Shown here in pieces: positions 1 to 10,400 of a DNA stretch of 64,000 nucleotides (within the stretch, counting starts at the first letter, position 1; every line of letters starts with the position of its first letter). The stretch is from positions 1 through 64,000 of the forward strand of contig JABWCP010000017.1 of assembly GCA_013360215.1 (NCBI GenBank), given 5' to 3'. The DNA comes from a bacterium. Lineage in GTDB: Bacteria; CLD3; SB21. The notes under the pieces are model-generated. The model saw only the letters and a list, made by a program, of their open reading frames with translations. It was not told the DNA's origin and did not search any database. Position numbers and translations under genes: made by a program.

Positions 1-130
<130 letters not shown>

Positions 131-141
131 GAAGAAAAATA

Positions 142-173
142 TCCCTCCGGCGCAGCGTCGGAGGGACTTGTTT
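142..173 (+). terminator. Hairpin after tuf, weak terminator or processing site
   Basis: An 8-bp perfect stem (142-149 with 159-166, arm TCCCTCCG) has a 9-nt loop and is followed by a short interrupted T stretch (CTTGTTT). It lies between the tuf stop and tRNA-Trp. The poor U tract suggests partial termination, or a processing signal in a tuf-tRNA transcript. Confidence 0.5.
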
Positions 174-246
174 AGGGGAGTGGCTCAATTGGCAGAGCGG
201 CGGTCTCCAAAACCGTAGGTTGCAGGTTCAAGTCCTGTCTCCCCTG
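174..246 (+). tRNA. tRNA-Trp (anticodon CCA)
   Basis: The cloverleaf can be drawn by hand: acceptor stem AGGGGAG (174-180) pairs with CTCCCCT (239-245), with G246 as discriminator. The anticodon stem GCGGT/ACCGT closes the 7-nt loop CTCCAAA, giving anticodon CCA, and the T arm carries TTCAAGT. The 3' CCA is not encoded and must be added after transcription. tRNA-Trp between tuf and secE is a recurrent arrangement in bacteria. Confidence 0.97.
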
Positions 247-275
247 CGAAAAAATATTCAGGAGTTAAGGAACAA

Positions 276-458
276 ATGAACAGAATAAAAGAATTTTTTA
301 TGAGCGTGCAGACCGAAATGAAAAAAGTGTCTTGGCCTACACGTGAAGAGTTGATGGGTTCTACGGGAGTTGTTATGGTCCTTTGGCTCATATTGTCGTT
401 GTATATTTTTACATCGGACAATGTGTTGCAAGCGATCGTAAAGAAACTCCTTCTGTAA
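276..458 (+). CDS. secE: Preprotein translocase subunit SecE
   Basis: A 60-residue protein of the short single-span SecE type. The N-terminal amphipathic region contains the family motif EMKKVSWPTREEL (about residues 14-26), followed by one transmembrane helix (about 29-53). It is a core subunit of the SecYEG protein-conducting channel in the inner membrane. A ribosome-binding site (AGGAG, from about 260) precedes the ATG. It sits between tRNA-Trp and nusG as in most bacteria. rpmG, often found just upstream, is absent: only 29 bases separate the tRNA from secE. Confidence 0.95.
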   Translation: MNRIKEFFMSVQTEMKKVSWPTREELMGSTGVVMVLWLILSLYIFTSDNVLQAIVKKLLL

Positions 459-482
459 TCGGATTTATTAAAGGAATCGCAA

Positions 483-1082
483 GTGGAAAACACGGAAAAA
501 ACGGATTCTCCTGAAATTGTGACGAAAGATGCACCGCGTCCTGAAAATACACGTTGGTATACGTTACGTGTGTACTCAGGTCAGGAGGCCAAAGTTCGCG
601 ATCATATCAAAAGTGAACTCGAGATAGCCGGTCTTAAAGATCTCGTTTTTCGCATTATGATTCCCGAAGAAACCATCGTCGAAATGAAGAACGGTAAAAA
701 GAAAGAAAAAACACGTTCCTTTTTACCGGGATATATGATTATTGAAATGGTGGACGATAAACGTGTGCAACATGTAATCACCAACACACCCGGCGTTGTG
801 AGTTTTGTAGGACCTAAGAATATGCCGCAACCGCTTCGTCCGGATGAAGTAGATCGTATGCTCGGTCGCATGCATGAAAAACAGACCACCGAAACGATCG
901 AAATACCTTATAAAGTGGGTGATGCTGTCAAAATCATTGATGGTCCTTTTGCGGATTTCAACGGTTTTATTGATGAAATCAACTACGAAAAGAAAAAACT
1001 CAAAGTCATGGTCAGTATTTTTGGCCGTTCGACACCGGTGGAACTGGATTTTCTCCAGGTAAAAACCGTAACGAATTCATAA
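483..1082 (+). CDS. nusG: Transcription termination/antitermination factor NusG
   Basis: A 199-aa NusG starting at GTG 483, preceded by AAAGGA. The N-terminal NGN domain starts near WYTLRVYSGQE (about residue 26) and has the segment FLPGYMIIEM. The C-terminal KOW domain contains VKIIDGPFADFNGFIDEI. NusG binds RNA polymerase, suppresses pausing, and links it to Rho or the ribosome. It is 24 bases downstream of secE and leads into the ribosomal protein genes. Length and domain order are normal; a short acidic N-terminal extension precedes the NGN domain. Confidence 0.96.
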   Translation: MENTEKTDSPEIVTKDAPRPENTRWYTLRVYSGQEAKVRDHIKSELEIAGLKDLVFRIMIPEETIVEMKNGKKKEKTRSFLPGYMIIEMVDDKRVQHVITNTPGVVSFVGPKNMPQPLRPDEVDRMLGRMHEKQTTETIEIPYKVGDAVKIIDGPFADFNGFIDEINYEKKKLKVMVSIFGRSTPVELDFLQVKTVTNS

Positions 1083-1107
1083 TTAAACACACAACGGAGA
1101 ATCAACT

Positions 1108-1530
1108 GTGAAAAAAGTTGTCGCTCAAATTAAGTTGCAGATTTCTGCCGGTGCAGCCAATCCGCAACCGCCGATCGGTCCGGCTCTCGGTCAGCACGGC
1201 GTGAACATCATGGAATTTTGTAAGGCGTTTAACGCCAAGACCCAGGATCAGAAGGGTATGATCATTCCGGTGATCATAACGGTCTATTCGGATCGTTCGT
1301 TTACATTTATCCTCAAAACGCCTCCGGCTGCCATTTTGATCAAAAAAGCGATCAATTTGGAAAAAGGTTCGGCCCAACCGAATCGTAACAAAGTAGGCAA
1401 AATTTCTCGCGCTAAGCTGATGGAGATTGCTAAAATCAAATTGCCCGACCTCAATACTAAAGATATCAAATCGGCTACGAGCATGATGGAAGGTACCGCA
1501 AAGAGCTTGGGTCTGGATATTATTGATTAA
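1108..1530 (+). CDS. rplK: 50S ribosomal protein L11
   Basis: A 140-aa L11, GTG start with GGAGA upstream (1096-1100). The N-terminal domain shows [21 protein letters not shown], with the prolines that thiopeptide antibiotics contact in this family; the C-terminal rRNA-binding domain ends [11 protein letters not shown]11 forms the base of the ribosomal stalk with L10 and L12 and is part of the GTPase-associated centre. Only 25 bases separate it from nusG, so no long L1-type leader precedes rplK. Confidence 0.97.
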   Translation: MKKVVAQIKLQISAGAANPQPPIGPALGQHGVNIMEFCKAFNAKTQDQKGMIIPVIITVYSDRSFTFILKTPPAAILIKKAINLEKGSAQPNRNKVGKISRAKLMEIAKIKLPDLNTKDIKSATSMMEGTAKSLGLDIID

Positions 1531-1564
1531 TTTCTAATTTACTCATAACACACCACGTCCGTGA

Positions 1565-1599
1565 GGCATGTGGGAGAACCAGTATGTGCCGTATGCACA
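1565..1599 (+). promoter_or_regulatory. Alternative hairpins in the rplK-rplA spacer
   Basis: The 91-base spacer contains two mutually exclusive hairpins. The first is GGCATGT (1565-1571) with ATGTGCC (1584-1590), seven pairs including wobbles, around a loop containing GGGAGAACC. The second is TGTGC (1585-1589) with GCACA (1595-1599). The ribosome-binding site AAAGGAG of rplA follows at about 1611-1617. The placement would suit autogenous control by L1, or translation coupling, but this is an inference from shape only. Confidence 0.3.
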
Positions 1600-1621
1600 G
1601 AAAATTCGCAAAAGGAGAACT

Positions 1622-2326
1622 ATGAAAAAACACAGCAAACGCTTTAAAGCGGCTGTCGCAAAGATCGAGAAAGGTAAGGAATATTCCATTTCCGATACTT
1701 TCAAAATGATCAAAGAAACCGCCACAACTAAATTTACAGAAACGGTTGATGTGGCTGTCAATCTCGGTGTTGATCCGAAACACGCCGATCAAGCGCTTCG
1801 CGGGACGGTTATGTTACCGCATGGTAATGGCCGTACGGTGCGTGTCCTTGTGATCACCAAAACCAAAGAAAAAGAAGCCAAAGAAGCCGGTGCGGATTTG
1901 GTTGGTTTTGATGAATATCTGCAAAAGATCAAAGAGGGTTGGACGGATATAGATGTGATCGTAGCTACACCCGAAGCTATGATTGAGTTGGGTAAATTAG
2001 GTAAAGTCCTTGGCCCTAAGGGCCTCATGCCTAATCCGAAAAGCGGAACTGTCACACCGGATGTTACCAAGGCGGTAAAAGAAGTGAAAGCCGGTCGTGT
2101 GGAATTTCGCGTTGATAAGCAAGGTAATGTACACGTTGGTATCGGCAAATCGTCGTTTGATGCCAAACAGCTTGAAGAAAATTTCAAGAGCTTTATGACT
2201 ACGATTATTCGTATGAAGCCGGCTACGGCGAAAGGTACATACTTGAAAAGTGTGCATGTTTCCACGAGTATGGGACCTTCAGTCAAAGTCAGCAACACGG
2301 AAGTGGGCGGACTGACGATACACTAA
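1622..2326 (+). CDS. rplA: 50S ribosomal protein L1
   Basis: A 234-aa L1. The frame is open from 1568, but the start at ATG 1622 is chosen: it has AAAGGAG directly upstream and begins MKKHSKRFK as expected for L1, with normal family length. Signature segments include LGKVLGPKGLMPNPKSGTV and the C-terminal KSVHVSTSMGPSVKV. L1 binds 23S rRNA in the mobile L1 stalk near the E site and, in many bacteria, represses its own operon by binding mRNA. Confidence 0.96.
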   Translation: MKKHSKRFKAAVAKIEKGKEYSISDTFKMIKETATTKFTETVDVAVNLGVDPKHADQALRGTVMLPHGNGRTVRVLVITKTKEKEAKEAGADLVGFDEYLQKIKEGWTDIDVIVATPEAMIELGKLGKVLGPKGLMPNPKSGTVTPDVTKAVKEVKAGRVEFRVDKQGNVHVGIGKSSFDAKQLEENFKSFMTTIIRMKPATAKGTYLKSVHVSTSMGPSVKVSNTEVGGLTIH

Positions 2327-2360
2327 TTAACGCGTTGTCAAACACTAAACATCTACGACC

Positions 2361-2888
2361 ATGAAAAAAGAAAATAAAGAACAGATCATAGCGGACCTCG
2401 CTGATAAATTCCAGAAGGCCTCCAGCCTCTATCTGACGGATTTTACGGGTATCAATGTGATCAAAATGGAACAGCTCCGTAATAAATTTCGTGAAACCAA
2501 TTCGGAATTTAAAGTTGTCAAAAACACATTAGCCAAACAAGCGCTCAATAAAGCCGGCTATACGGTTGATCTGAGCAAGTATTTGCAAGGACCGACGGGT
2601 ATTGCATTTGGTTACGATGATGCGGTTGCTCCGGCGAAAGTTATATCGGAGTTTCTCAAAGAAAAAGAAAACGATAATCTCAAAGTTAAAATCTGTATTA
2701 TCGAAAAAGAAATGTATGCCGCATCGAAGATCGGCGACATTGCGAAAATGCCTAATAAGAAAGACATGCTGGCTCAGCTTGTCGGCCTTTTCAATTCGCC
2801 GATGCAGAATGTGGTGATGGTACTCAATGCCCCGATGCAAAATCTCGTGGGTGTGCTAGAGTCCCTGAAAAACCAAAAAGCAGCTTAA
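2361..2888 (+). CDS. rplJ: 50S ribosomal protein L10
   Basis: A 175-aa L10: N-terminal rRNA/L11-binding region with SLYLTDFTGINV and FKVVKNTLAKQAL, then the C-terminal helix (ending LVGVLESLKNQKAA) that anchors L7/L12 dimers. Only 34 bases separate it from rplA, so the long L10-binding leader known from other bacteria is not present here. It forms the stalk base together with rplK and rplL products. Confidence 0.95.
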   Translation: MKKENKEQIIADLADKFQKASSLYLTDFTGINVIKMEQLRNKFRETNSEFKVVKNTLAKQALNKAGYTVDLSKYLQGPTGIAFGYDDAVAPAKVISEFLKEKENDNLKVKICIIEKEMYAASKIGDIAKMPNKKDMLAQLVGLFNSPMQNVVMVLNAPMQNLVGVLESLKNQKAA

Positions 2889-2981
2889 TTTTTCATTCAT
2901 TCATTAACGTTTGCGGCCTTAATATGTTGTCCGTGTAAGTGTTGCGGATAACCGGTTGCAACAAAAGTCAGGAGTCCTAAA

Positions 2982-3371
2982 ATGGCTATCTCTCGCGCAG
3001 ATGTACTGGAATATCTTGCCAGTGCTAACATGATGGAAATCGGCGAACTGGTCAAAGAAATCAAGTCCAAGTTCGGTGTCGAAATTGCAGCCCCTGTTGC
3101 AGTAGCAGCAGCTCCGGGCGGTGCTCCGGGTGCCGGTGCAGCCGCTGCAGCTGAAGAAAAGACCGAATTTACAGTGAAGCTCACCAACGCCGGTGACAAA
3201 AAAATCCAGGTGATCAAAGTCCTCCGCGAAATCACCAATCTCGGCCTCAAAGAAGCTAAAGATGCTGTTGATGCAACGCCCGCCGTTGTCAAAGAAGGCG
3301 TATCGAAAGATGAAGCCGAAAAAATCAAAGCGAAATTTGCTGAAGTCGGCGCTACCGTCGAAGTTGCTTAA
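2982..3371 (+). CDS. rplL: 50S ribosomal protein L7/L12
   Basis: A 129-aa L7/L12: N-terminal dimerisation domain, alanine/glycine-rich hinge (about residues 38-57), and C-terminal domain with [19 protein letters not shown] and [13 protein letters not shown], which recruits translational GTPases. The ribosome-binding site CAGGAG lies at about 2969-2974. The 93-base spacer after rplJ contains a small dyad (GTTGC at 2941-2945 with GCAAC at 2958-2962), possibly allowing separate expression of this multi-copy stalk protein. Confidence 0.97.
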   Translation: MAISRADVLEYLASANMMEIGELVKEIKSKFGVEIAAPVAVAAAPGGAPGAGAAAAAEEKTEFTVKLTNAGDKKIQVIKVLREITNLGLKEAKDAVDATPAVVKEGVSKDEAEKIKAKFAEVGATVEVA

Positions 3372-3389
3372 TCGTTTTTGGATTGATAA

Positions 3390-3428
3390 GGAAGGCAGTT
3401 GGAATCCAACTGCCTTCCAATGTTTTTT
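3390..3428 (+). terminator. rplL-rpoB intergenic hairpin (attenuator-like)
   Basis: Arms 3390-3403 (GGAAGGCAGTTGGA) and 3405-3418 are perfectly complementary over 14 bases, effectively a 12-13 bp stem with a 3-5 base loop, followed by AATGTTTTTTG. It has the shape of an intrinsic terminator. Because it lies before rpoB in the same transcription direction, it probably reduces transcription from ribosomal protein genes into RNA polymerase genes, as the attenuator at this site does in Escherichia coli. Confidence 0.8.
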
Positions 3429-3615
3429 GAATTTTTGAAAAATACGCGGAGAACGTTAAAAACGATTTTGCGCTCTCGGCGTGTTTTTTAGTTTTGATCC
3501 GATAAAGAAATCCAGGCGATAATATGGGTTTCTCCCGCAAGCGAACATGCCTTTCGCTTTTTCTACAAAAAAATTAAGAGTTTTCTGACAACCTTAATTA
3601 AAAGGCAGGATTCCA

Positions 3616-6600
3616 TTGAGTACAAAAAAAGTTATTGAGCGTGTGAACTTCGCCAAAAATCCGAGCGTAGTTCCCATGCCGGATCTTCTGGAAATCCAGA
3701 TTGATTCCTATAAAGAATTTTTGCAGGAAGATGTTCCTGCAGAAAAACGGACCAATACCGGTCTTCAGAATGTATTTTTGAGTAATTTTCCGGTAGACGA
3801 TGCTAAAGAATTGTTCAAACTTGAATTTCTGAAGTATTACGTCGAACGTCCTAAATATGACGTCCGCGAATGCCAGGAACGCGGTGTTTCGTTTTCTGTT
3901 CCTTTGAAAGCGACGTTGCGTCTGATCAGCAAAAAATCAGCGGATGACAAGCATCCCGAGATCATCGAACAGGATGTATATCTCGGTAACCTTCCGTACA
4001 TAACGGAGAAGGGTACCTTTGTTATCAACGGTGCAGAACGCGTCATCGTAAGCCAGCTTCACCGTTCCCCGGGCGTATTTTTTGACGAATCGCTGCATCC
4101 GAACGGAACCAAGATGTTTTCGGCGCGCGTCATACCTTTCCGCGGTTCGTGGATAGAGTTCACGACGGACATCAACGATGTCATGTATGTGTTTATTGAC
4201 CGTAAAAAGAAATTCCCCGTAACGACGTTTTTACGTGCTTTGGGCTATTCGTCGGACCGCGACATGCTCAAGCTTTTTAATATTATTGACGAAGTGGAAA
4301 TCTCCAAGATTGACGGCGATAAGATTATGGGCCGTAAATTGGCGTTAGATATCGTCAATGAGGAAACCGGCGAAATTATTGCCGAACGCGAAACTGAACT
4401 GACCGAAGAAACTTTTGCCAAGCTCAAACGCAGCAAAATCAAAAAAATTGATTTGATCAAAGCCGAAGAAGTCATTCCGGAAGTGATCGCCAATACGATT
4501 CGTAAAGACGTTACCAAAGATGAAAAAGAAGCTTTGGAAACGATTTACCGTCAACTTCGCTCCGGCGATGCGCCGGATCTGGAAACGGCGCGCGGGCTTT
4601 TGGAACGTCAATTTTTTAATTCCAAACGTTATGATCTTGGCGATGTAGGACGTAATCGTATCAATAAACGTCTGAGCCTCAATATACCGGAATCGGTTAC
4701 GGTTCTTACCAAAGATGATATTATCGCGATCATCAAAGCATTGATAGAATTGCGCGACGGCATTCGCCAAACCGACGATATAGACCATCTTGGAAATCGT
4801 CGTGTGAAAACCGTCGGTGAGCAGCTCGCCGGACAATTCAGTGTAGCTTTGACGCGTATGACACGTACGATCAAAGAACGTATGAACCTGCGCGATAATG
4901 AAAATCTGACACCACAAGATCTTGTCAATGCGCGTACGGTATCCAGCGTAATCAATACGTTTTTCGGTACCAGCCAGCTTTCACAGTTTATGGATCAGAC
5001 GAACCCGTTATCCGAGTTGACGCATAAACGTCGTCTCTCGGCTCTCGGACCGGGCGGCCTTACGCGTGAACGCGCAGGATTTGAAGTGCGTGACGTGCAC
5101 TATACGCACTACGGTCGTCTTTGCCCGGTCGAAACACCGGAAGGCCCGAATATCGGTCTTATTTCTTCACTTTGCCTTTTTGCGCGAGTGAATCGGTACG
5201 GGTTTATCGAAACGCCTTATCGTAAAGTCGTCAAAGGTCGTGTACAGGAAAATATTGAATTTCTGATTGCCAGCGACGAAGACGGCATGACGATCGCGCA
5301 AGCGAACGAACCGATCGACAAAAAAGGTTCTTTTGACAATGAATTCGTAAAAGCGCGTAAAGAAGGTGATTTTCCGGTGGTAACTCCGGATGAAATCCAG
5401 TTCATGGATATTTCGCCTGCGCAGATTGTATCGCCGGCGGCCGCGTTGATTCCATTCCTTGAACACGATGACGCCAACCGCGCACTGATGGGATCTAACA
5501 TGCAACGTCAAGCGGTGCCGTTGCTTGTGCCGGAAGCACCGATCGTAGGTACCGGTCTTGAACGCACCGTGGCTGTGGATTCACGCTCGGTTATCATTTC
5601 GGATATTGACGGTGTGGTCGAAGATGTTTCAGCAACAGAAATCACCATCCGTAAGAAAACCATGGGCGGAAAGAAAGGTAAAGACTCTGTTTCGGATACG
5701 ATGACGTATCGGTTACTGAAGTTTTTCCGTACCAATCAAGATACGTGTATCAATCAACGCCCGATCGTCTCTGTAGGTGATGAAGTGAAAGCCGGACAAA
5801 TTATTGCTGACGGGTGTTCGACCGAACGCGGTGATCTTGCTCTCGGTCGTAACGTGTTGGCGGCTTTCATGCCGTGGCGCGGTTATAACTTCGAAGATGC
5901 TATCATTCTGAGCGAACGCGTGATACGTGATGACGTATTTACGTCAATACACATCGAAGAGTATGAAATACAGGTACGTGATACCAAACGCGGCGAAGAA
6001 GAACTTACGCGCGAAATTCCCAACGTCAGCGAAGAAGCGACGAAGGATCTTGATGAAAACGGTGTTATCCGTGTCGGTGCAGAAGTATTGGCCGGTGATA
6101 TTCTTGTAGGAAAAGTAACACCTAAAGGTGAAACGGATCCTACGCCGGAAGAAAAACTTCTGAAAGCGATTTTCGGAGATAAAGCCGGTGATGTCAAGGA
6201 CGCATCCCTCAAAGCGCCTCCGGGCATGAAGGGGATTGTCATTTCGACCAAACTTTTCAGCCGTAAGAAAAAAGATACAGAATCCAAAAAAGAAGATAAG
6301 AAGAAGCTCGAAGAATTGGAAAACGAACTTAAAAAACAAGTTCGCCGTTTGAAATCCAACTTGCGCGATGAGTTGACCAAACTGCTTGTCGGCAAAGTAT
6401 CGGCAGGCGTTGTCTACACGGACGGTTCCGAGTTTTTGAAAAAAGGTAAAAAATTTACCGAAGATTCTTTCAAAAATTTGGACCCTGCGGAAATCAACCT
6501 GCAGGAAAGCCGTTGGACGGATGATGAAGAAACAAACGAGATGGCCAATTTCTTATTTGACAACTTTGAACGCAATGCCGAAGAAGTCGAAACGGAATAC

Positions 6601-7374
6601 AATTCCGAGAAATTCAAAGTCCAGGTTGGGGATGAATTGCCTCCGGGAATTGTACAGTTGGCTAAAGTCCAGGTTGCTAAGAAACGCAAAATCTCGGTCG
6701 GCGATAAGATGGCAGGACGTCACGGAAACAAAGGCGTTGTGTCCAAAATCGTTCCCACTGAAGATATGCCATTTCTGAGCGACGGTACACCTGTTGACGT
6801 GATTCTCAATCCGCTCGGAGTGCCTTCGCGTATGAATCTTGGACAGATATTTGAAACTTCGCTCGGTTGGGCGGGTAAGATTCTCGGCAAACACTATGAA
6901 ACCAACGTGTTTGACGGAGCGAAGATATCCGATGTAAAAAACGAATTACGTTTGGCCGGTTTACCGGATCATGGTAAAGTGCGCTTGACTGACGGACGAA
7001 CCGGTGATCGCTTCGATCAGGAAACTATGGTCGGCTACATCTACATGATGAAACTAAACCACCTTGTCGATGATAAGATCCATAGCCGTTCTATCGGTCC
7101 GTACTCACTCATCACGCAACAGCCCTTGGGCGGTAAGGCTCAGTTTGGCGGTCAGCGTTTTGGTGAAATGGAAGTGTGGGCGCTTGAAGCCTACGGCGCG
7201 GCTTACATTCTGCAAGAAATTCTCACGTACAAATCCGATGATGTCGGCGGACGTGCGAAAGTGTACGAGGCCATCGTTAAAGGCGATAATTTGCCTGAAC
7301 CGGGTGTTCCCGAATCATTTAACGTGCTTGTACGCGAATTGCAGGGTCTTGGCCTTGAAGTAAAAATTGAGTAA
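3616..7374 (+). CDS. rpoB: DNA-directed RNA polymerase subunit beta
   Basis: A 1252-aa beta subunit starting at TTG 3616, with GGCAGGA upstream. The rifampicin-pocket region is intact and wild-type-like (FFGTSQLSQFMDQTNPL, THKRRLSALGPGG). The hybrid-binding and C-terminal clamp segments include GGKAQFGGQRFGEMEVWALE. A lysine/glutamate-rich charged segment near residues 880-920 lies within a lineage-variable insert typical of FCB-group beta subunits. The gene is 244 bases from rplL, a gap occupied by a hairpin, and 64 bases from rpoC. It forms the catalytic core with beta prime. Confidence 0.98.
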   Translation: MSTKKVIERVNFAKNPSVVPMPDLLEIQIDSYKEFLQEDVPAEKRTNTGLQNVFLSNFPVDDAKELFKLEFLKYYVERPKYDVRECQERGVSFSVPLKATLRLISKKSADDKHPEIIEQDVYLGNLPYITEKGTFVINGAERVIVSQLHRSPGVFFDESLHPNGTKMFSARVIPFRGSWIEFTTDINDVMYVFIDRKKKFPVTTFLRALGYSSDRDMLKLFNIIDEVEISKIDGDKIMGRKLALDIVNEETGEIIAERETELTEETFAKLKRSKIKKIDLIKAEEVIPEVIANTIRKDVTKDEKEALETIYRQLRSGDAPDLETARGLLERQFFNSKRYDLGDVGRNRINKRLSLNIPESVTVLTKDDIIAIIKALIELRDGIRQTDDIDHLGNRRVKTVGEQLAGQFSVALTRMTRTIKERMNLRDNENLTPQDLVNARTVSSVINTFFGTSQLSQFMDQTNPLSELTHKRRLSALGPGGLTRERAGFEVRDVHYTHYGRLCPVETPEGPNIGLISSLCLFARVNRYGFIETPYRKVVKGRVQENIEFLIASDEDGMTIAQANEPIDKKGSFDNEFVKARKEGDFPVVTPDEIQFMDISPAQIVSPAAALIPFLEHDDANRALMGSNMQRQAVPLLVPEAPIVGTGLERTVAVDSRSVIISDIDGVVEDVSATEITIRKKTMGGKKGKDSVSDTMTYRLLKFFRTNQDTCINQRPIVSVGDEVKAGQIIADGCSTERGDLALGRNVLAAFMPWRGYNFEDAIILSERVIRDDVFTSIHIEEYEIQVRDTKRGEEELTREIPNVSEEATKDLDENGVIRVGAEVLAGDILVGKVTPKGETDPTPEEKLLKAIFGDKAGDVKDASLKAPPGMKGIVISTKLFSRKKKDTESKKEDKKKLEELENELKKQVRRLKSNLRDELTKLLVGKVSAGVVYTDGSEFLKKGKKFTEDSFKNLDPAEINLQESRWTDDEETNEMANFLFDNFERNAEEVETEYNSEKFKVQVGDELPPGIVQLAKVQVAKKRKISVGDKMAGRHGNKGVVSKIVPTEDMPFLSDGTPVDVILNPLGVPSRMNLGQIFETSLGWAGKILGKHYETNVFDGAKISDVKNELRLAGLPDHGKVRLTDGRTGDRFDQETMVGYIYMMKLNHLVDDKIHSRSIGPYSLITQQPLGGKAQFGGQRFGEMEVWALEAYGAAYILQEILTYKSDDVGGRAKVYEAIVKGDNLPEPGVPESFNVLVRELQGLGLEVKIE

Positions 7375-7399
7375 TTGCAACGCACGTGGTGTTGTAATT
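7373..7399 (+). other. Hairpin between rpoB and rpoC
   Basis: AATTGCAAC (7373-7381), beginning inside the rpoB stop codon, pairs with GTTGTAATT (7391-7399) over nine bases with one G-U pair and a 9-base loop. No U tract follows, so it is unlikely to terminate; it may be an mRNA stability or processing element. Confidence 0.35.
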
Positions 7400-7438
7400 T
7401 AGATTAACTCATAACGCTCCGATAAAGGAGGATCAACC

Positions 7439-10400
7439 GTGTCCATATATTTGTCCAATAACAGTTTGTCAAAAGACTTTTCAACGATCACGATCGGTAT
7501 CTCATCGCCGGATGCGATTTTGAGCCGTTCGTACGGAGAAGTCACCAAAGCGGAAACTATCAATTACCGCTCATTCAAGCCGGAAAAAGACGGTTTGTTT
7601 TGTGAGAAAATTTTCGGTCCCGTAAAGGATTGGGAATGCCACTGCGGTAAATACAAACGTATTCGCTACAAAGGCATCATCTGCGACCGTTGCGGCGTGG
7701 AAGTGACGCTCAAAGCCGTTCGTCGCGAACGCATGGGTCATATTTCGCTGGCCGTACCCGTCGTACACATTTGGTTTTTCAAATCCCTGCCGAGCAAGAT
7801 CGGTTCGCTTCTTGGTCTGAGCATCAAGCAGCTTGAAAAAATCATTTATTACGAAAACTATATCGTCGTACAGCCCGGCAAAAGCGGTCTCAAGTACAAA
7901 GATATTATCCCTGAAGAAGAGCTGTATCGTGTCAAAGAAGAGCTCGGATTGGATAATGAAAATCTGCCGAACACCGATCCCAATAAGTTTATTGCGTTAA
8001 TCGGCGGGGAAGCCGTTAAAGAATTGCTCAAGCGCGTTGATGTCGAGCAGATCTGTATTGATTTGCGTAAAGTGTTGCGCGATCCTTCGACTTCCATTCA
8101 AAAACGTTCCGATGCCTTGCGTCAGCTTCGTGTGGCCGATGCATTTCGCCTGAGCGAAGGCGCGATCGAAAACCGCCCTGAGTGGATGGTGCTCGATGTT
8201 GTGCCGGTCATTCCTCCCGAATTGCGTCCGCTCGTACCGCTTGAAGGCGGACGTTTTGCGACGAGCGATCTGAATGACTTATATCGTCGTGTCATCATAC
8301 GTAATAACCGTTTGCGCAAATTGATTGAAATCCGCGCTCCTGAGGTGATTTTGCGTAATGAAAAACGCATGCTTCAGGAATCGGTTGATTCGCTTTTTGA
8401 TAACAGCCGTAAGACCGCGGCAGTACGTAGCGACAGCAATCGTCCGTTGAAATCCTTGTCGGACATGCTCAAAGGAAAACAAGGCCGTTTCCGTCAAAAC
8501 TTGCTCGGAAAACGCGTTGATTATTCCGGTCGTTCCGTGATCGTCGTCGGACCTGAACTCAAACTTCATGAGTGCGGTTTACCCAAAGAGATGGCCGTTG
8601 AATTATTCAAGCCATTCATTATTCGTAAACTGGTCGAACGCGGTTATGTAAAAACCGTCAAGTCAGCCAAACGCATGGTAGATAAGCATGGCGCGGAAGT
8701 ATGGGAGATATTGGAAAAGATCGTTTCCGATCACCCTGTAATGCTTAACCGTGCTCCTACGTTGCACCGCCTTGGTATTCAAGCGTTTCAACCGGTGCTC
8801 GTCGAAGGCCGTGCGATCCAAGTGCACCCTCTGGTTTGCGCCGCATTTAACGCAGACTTTGACGGCGATCAGATGGCCGTTCACATTCCGCTGTCGTACG
8901 AAGCGCAAATCGAAGCGCGTATGTTGATGCTCTCGAGCCACAATATTATTCAGCCCTCCAGCGGTCGCCCGATAGCAATTCCTTCGCAGGATATTGTTTT
9001 GGGTAACTATTATCTGACTAAAGCGAAGCCCGGCGCACGCGGAGAAGGGATGCGTTTCTCATCCATTGCCGAAGTTCGTCAGGCATTTGATAACGGCGTT
9101 GCCGAATTGCATGCCAAAATCAAATTGCGTTATATCAAAGGTGAAGGCAAAACGGCTACGGTGGCGTACATTGATACGACGGTGGGTCGCTCTCTTTTCA
9201 ATGAAATCATTCCCAAAGAAATGGGATTTGTCAATGAATTGATGACAAAAAAGAAAATCGAAGAAACCGTTTCCCGCATGCATCGCGCTGCAGGAAATCT
9301 TAAGACCGTTGAATTTCTTGATAACCTCAAGATGCTTGGTTTTATGACGGCAACGCGTGCCGGTGTGTCCATCGGTATTGAGGACGTATTGACGCCTCCG
9401 AATAAAGAAGGCGTACTCAAACAAGCCTCATCGCAAGTCGAAAAAGTTCAAAAAACATACCGTATGGGTCTCATGACCGATGGTGAGCGTTACAATAAAA
9501 TTATCGACATCTGGACTCACGCATCCAATGATGTGGCGGCTTCGATGTATGAAAGCACACAAACCGATCGCGGCGGTTTTAATCCTATCTTCATGATGAT
9601 GGATTCCGGCGCTCGCGGTTCGCGTGATCAGATCAAGCAGCTCGGCGGTATGCGCGGACTTATGTCCAAACCGCAAAAGAGTATGACGGGTCAGGTCGGT
9701 GAAATCATCGAAAACCCGATCACGGCCAGCTTCAAAGAAGGTTTGTCGGTATGGGAGTACTTTATTTCAACGCACGGTGCCCGTAAAGGTCTTGCTGACA
9801 CCGCTTTGAAAACAGCTGACGCCGGTTATTTGACTCGTCGTCTTGTGGACGTTGCTCAGGACGTGATCATAACTGAAGACGATTGCGGTACGATCCTCGG
9901 CGTTAAAACGATGGCTATCAAAGAAGGCGAAGAAATCAAAGAGTCACTCGGTGAACGCTGCCTCGGCCGTGTAGCTGCGGATGACGTGATAGATCCTTCG
10001 ACAGGTAAAGTGGCTATCGAAGCCGGTGAACTTATCGATGAAGCCAAAGCTGAAATGCTGAATAACTCAGCCATCGAAATGGTTGAAATTCGTTCTGTAC
10101 TTACTTGCGAATCCAAACGCGGAGTATGTGCTAAGTGTTACGGACGTAATCTTGCAACCGGTAACGTTGTAAATATGGGCGAAGCCGTCGGTGTTATGGC
10201 TGCCCAGTCCATCGGTGAACCGGGTACACAGCTTACTCTGCGTACATTCCACATCGGCGGTGTGGCTGCACGCGTCGGTGAATTACCGCAAGCGCTTTCC
10301 AAGTCGGACGGCAAAGTTGTTTTCGCGCCGGGTATGAAAATGCTCGAACGTCAAACCGATGGTATCGTGATTTCACTAAGCCGCAACGGACGTATTGAAC

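Noticed and set aside
2327-2360. L10-binding leader before rplJ
   Set aside because: The spacer is too short (34 bases) to hold the known structure.
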